In this document: one piece after another, positions 31,084 to 33,104 of the stretch
Position numbering within the stretch: position 1 is the stretch's first letter
Layout of the letters: every line of letters starts with the position of its first letter
Notes under the pieces: generated by a model
The model's input: only the letters and a program-made list of their open reading frames with translations
What the model was told of the DNA's origin: nothing
The model's database searches: none
DNA from: CAYNTC01 sp964432925
GTDB lineage: Bacteria; Planctomycetota; Phycisphaerae; Sedimentisphaerales; Anaerobacaceae
Reading direction: 5' to 3'
NCBI GenBank assembly: GCA_964432925.1
Contig: CAYSPM010000011.1
Span: forward strand, 1-33,104
Length of the DNA stretch: 33,104 nt
Position numbers and translations under genes: made by a program

Positions 31084-33000
31084 TCAAAACACAAGTCCTA
31101 CATCTTTATCGGCAATTTTGTTCTTAATCGTTGCCAAAAATTCTTCAACTGCAATCGTTTTGTTCTGTTTTACGCCTTGCGCCCTAAGATTTACCGTATT
31201 CGATTGGGCTTCTTTTGGGCCAACTACCAACATGCAAGGAACTTTCTGGCTATGAGCTTTGGCAATCTTCGCATTTATCTTTTCGTCAGACAAGTCGCAG
31301 ATGGAGCGTAGCTTGGAATGTTTCAACCTGTCGTGAATCTTTTTGGCGTAGTCATTAGTTTTCTCACTTATTGGAAGAACTCTCACATGCTCTGGGGACA
31401 GCCATAAAGGTAAGTTGCCGCCATAGTGCTCAATAAGAATTCCAATAAACCGCTCGAATGAACCCAGGACCGCCCTGTGAATCATAACAGGCGTCTTCTC
31501 GGTGTTGTCCTCATCGGTGTATACAAGGCCGAAACGCTCGGGCATAGAGAAGTCAAGCTGAATAGTGCCAAGCTGCCATGATCTTTTTAGACAATCTCTT
31601 ACATGAAAATCTATTTTGGGGCCGTAAAATGCGCCATCTCCAGGATTGACTTTGTATTCTATCTCTTTACGCCTGAGGGCATTTTCAAGAGCGCTCGTGG
31701 CGATTCTCCAGATTTCATCCGAACCTATGTGCTTTTCGGGCTTGGTCGATAGCTCGATGCGGTAATCTTCAAAACCGAAAGCCTTGTACGTCTCAATGGT
31801 AAGATCGATAACGCCGATTATTTCGTCCTCAATTTGTGCTGGCGTACAGAAGATATGTGCGTCATCCTGGGTGAACTGTCTGACTCGAAACAGGCCGTGC
31901 ATCACGCCACTTGCTTCGTGCCGATGAACAAGGCCAAGCTCAGCGACACGCATAGGAAATTCGCGATACGAATGCTGCCGCGCCTTGTAAACAAGACAAC
32001 CGCCCGGACAGTTCATCGGCTTTATTGCATAGTTGGCGTTGTCGAAGCTTGTAAAGTACATATTCTCTTTATAATTATCCCAATGGCCACTTCTGTGCCA
32101 AAGCCGCTCGTTCAGAATGATAGGCGTTTTGACCTCCACGTAACCGTACTTATCGTGGAGGCTTGCCCAGAAGTTCACAATTTCATTCCAGATAACCATC
32201 CCTTTGGGGTGAATGAAAGCAAAACCCGGCCCAGCTTCATTGAAACTAAACAGATCCAGTTGTTTGCCCAGTATCCGGTGATCGCGCCTTTTCGCTTCTT
32301 CGAGCCTCTGGAGATACTCATCGAGTTCTTTCTGGGTCGGCCAGGCGGTGCCATAAACTCGCTGAAGCATCTTCTGAGTCGGGTCACCATGCCAGTAAGC
32401 CCCGGCAACCGACATTATCTTAAAGCTGCCACACTTTCCTGTGCTGGGTATATGCGGTCCGCGACAGAGGTCCTCAAAACCATCACCGTGGGAATAAAAG
32501 CTGATAACATCACCGTCGGCGCGATTGATGTTGTCCGTCTTGTATTTGTCGTCCGAGAGTTTTTGCAGGGCTTCTTCTTCGCTCATCTCGCTGCGAACAA
32601 ACGGCTTATCGTCCTTAATGATATCGCGCATTTTCTCTTCGATGCGCTGGAAATCAGCCGGTCGGATAGGCTCATCAAGATCAATGTCGTAGTAGAACCC
32701 ATCCTCGACGGTTGGGCCGTAGACTAACTTTGCAGCAGGCCAAATGGCACAAATCGCCTCGGCCATTATATGGGAACAGCTATGCCGCATTACCTGTAGG
32801 CCTTCTTCATCTTTGAGGGTCAAGATTTGTACCTGGGAATCTGAGGTAATAGGTGTGGACAAATCCAGCAACTGGCCATCGATCTTTACCGCCACTGCAT
32901 CTTTCGCAAGGGCCTGTCCCATCTGCCCCGCCAACTGTTTTGCGGTCGTTCCCTCAGTAATAATAATCTTACTGCCGTTAGGCTGTGTTACTTGTACCAT
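31084..33000 (-). CDS. thrS: Threonine--tRNA ligase
   Basis: A 638-residue cytoplasmic class II synthetase that charges tRNA-Thr and removes mischarged serine. Domains: TGS (1-62); editing domain with His73 and His77 (HSCSH) and Cys179/His183 (CRGPH); catalytic core with the zinc ligands Cys331 (MNCPGG), His382 (AHIF) and His508 (MIHRAVLGS); and a C-terminal anticodon-binding domain (HVRVLPIS onward). All key residues are present and the length is typical. ATG 33000 has GAAAGG four bases upstream. It is first in the leftward translation cluster, with a strong promoter about 40 bases ahead and no T-box leader. Confidence 0.97.
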   Translation of the reverse strand: MVQVTQPNGSKIIITEGTTAKQLAGQMGQALAKDAVAVKIDGQLLDLSTPITSDSQVQILTLKDEEGLQVMRHSCSHIMAEAICAIWPAAKLVYGPTVEDGFYYDIDLDEPIRPADFQRIEEKMRDIIKDDKPFVRSEMSEEEALQKLSDDKYKTDNINRADGDVISFYSHGDGFEDLCRGPHIPSTGKCGSFKIMSVAGAYWHGDPTQKMLQRVYGTAWPTQKELDEYLQRLEEAKRRDHRILGKQLDLFSFNEAGPGFAFIHPKGMVIWNEIVNFWASLHDKYGYVEVKTPIILNERLWHRSGHWDNYKENMYFTSFDNANYAIKPMNCPGGCLVYKARQHSYREFPMRVAELGLVHRHEASGVMHGLFRVRQFTQDDAHIFCTPAQIEDEIIGVIDLTIETYKAFGFEDYRIELSTKPEKHIGSDEIWRIATSALENALRRKEIEYKVNPGDGAFYGPKIDFHVRDCLKRSWQLGTIQLDFSMPERFGLVYTDEDNTEKTPVMIHRAVLGSFERFIGILIEHYGGNLPLWLSPEHVRVLPISEKTNDYAKKIHDRLKHSKLRSICDLSDEKINAKIAKAHSQKVPCMLVVGPKEAQSNTVNLRAQGVKQNKTIAVEEFLATIKNKIADKDVGLVF

Positions 33001-33037
33001 ACGCCCTTTCTATATCGCAAGTCTTTTATAAAGTCTT

Positions 33038-33065
33038 AATATAACCACTGTAGAAGAATTGTCAA
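33038..33065 (-). promoter_or_regulatory. Promoter of thrS
   Basis: On the minus strand a perfect TTGACA (33060-33065) and TATATT (33038-33043) are 16 bases apart, the best promoter match in the window. The leader would be only about 30 bases, too short for a T-box or a structured operator. Confidence 0.7.
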
Positions 33066-33104
33066 GAATTTGTGCCTTTTAATCCTCGCGATGACTATTT
33101 TTGA

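Noticed and set aside
31834..32727. 297-codon open frame antisense to thrS
   Set aside because: It lies wholly inside the certain thrS gene on the opposite strand; its translation has no recognisable fold and mirrors thrS codon bias.

Overview
The window looks like a piece of a planctomycete genome, most likely class Phycisphaerae, from a draft or metagenome assembly. Three things point that way. Two secreted proteins carry the degenerate dockerin-like repeats (FEDFAEFASRWL, DLLDMAMLAEYWL) common in that group. The secreted beta-helix proteins contain the recurring TTRTD...VDIGYHY module ending. A run of exactly 100 N (21715-21814) marks a scaffold join. Taxonomy is inferred from family resemblance only; no rRNA gene is present.

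Layout. Left edge (1-2429): the possible start of a leftward gene, a rightward DUF401 membrane protein, then leftward tsaB (tRNA t6A synthesis). Centre (2736-22366): an apparent two-gene rightward operon. The first gene encodes a 1240-residue secretin-like outer-membrane protein with TPR-like repeats and an unusual Gly/Met-rich insert. The second encodes a giant secreted protein of about 5270 residues (nominal, because of the gap). It has a signal peptide, a complete subtilisin-like S8 protease, five large right-handed beta-helix modules separated by short 'bacterial repeat' domains, two von Willebrand A domains nested in modules 2 and 4, a dockerin-like pair, and fibronectin-III-like repeats at the end. 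A hairpin terminator follows.

Right-centre (22516-28231): a leftward EamA/DMT transporter, then two secreted proteins facing each other. One joins a chagasin-type cysteine-protease inhibitor domain to a BNR/Asp-box beta-propeller and jelly-roll domains; its gene carries an in-frame palindromic repeat insertion. The other is a DUF5010/GH99-like putative glycosidase ending in a dockerin-like motif, with a strong promoter and a 13-codon upstream ORF.

Right edge (28497-33065): the conserved leftward translation cluster thrS-infC-rpmI-rplT-pheS. infC appears to start at a non-canonical ATA codon behind a good ribosome binding site, and a terminator followed by a new promoter separates infC from rpmI-rplT. 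pheT is not next to pheS.

How the parts may work together: the secretin and the giant protein are close enough to be co-transcribed, which suggests (not proven) that the secretin helps export or anchor the giant surface protein. The neighbouring secreted proteins fit polysaccharide scavenging outside the cell. The most unusual material is the nested VWA/beta-helix architecture, the palindromic element inside the coding region, and the infC start codon.
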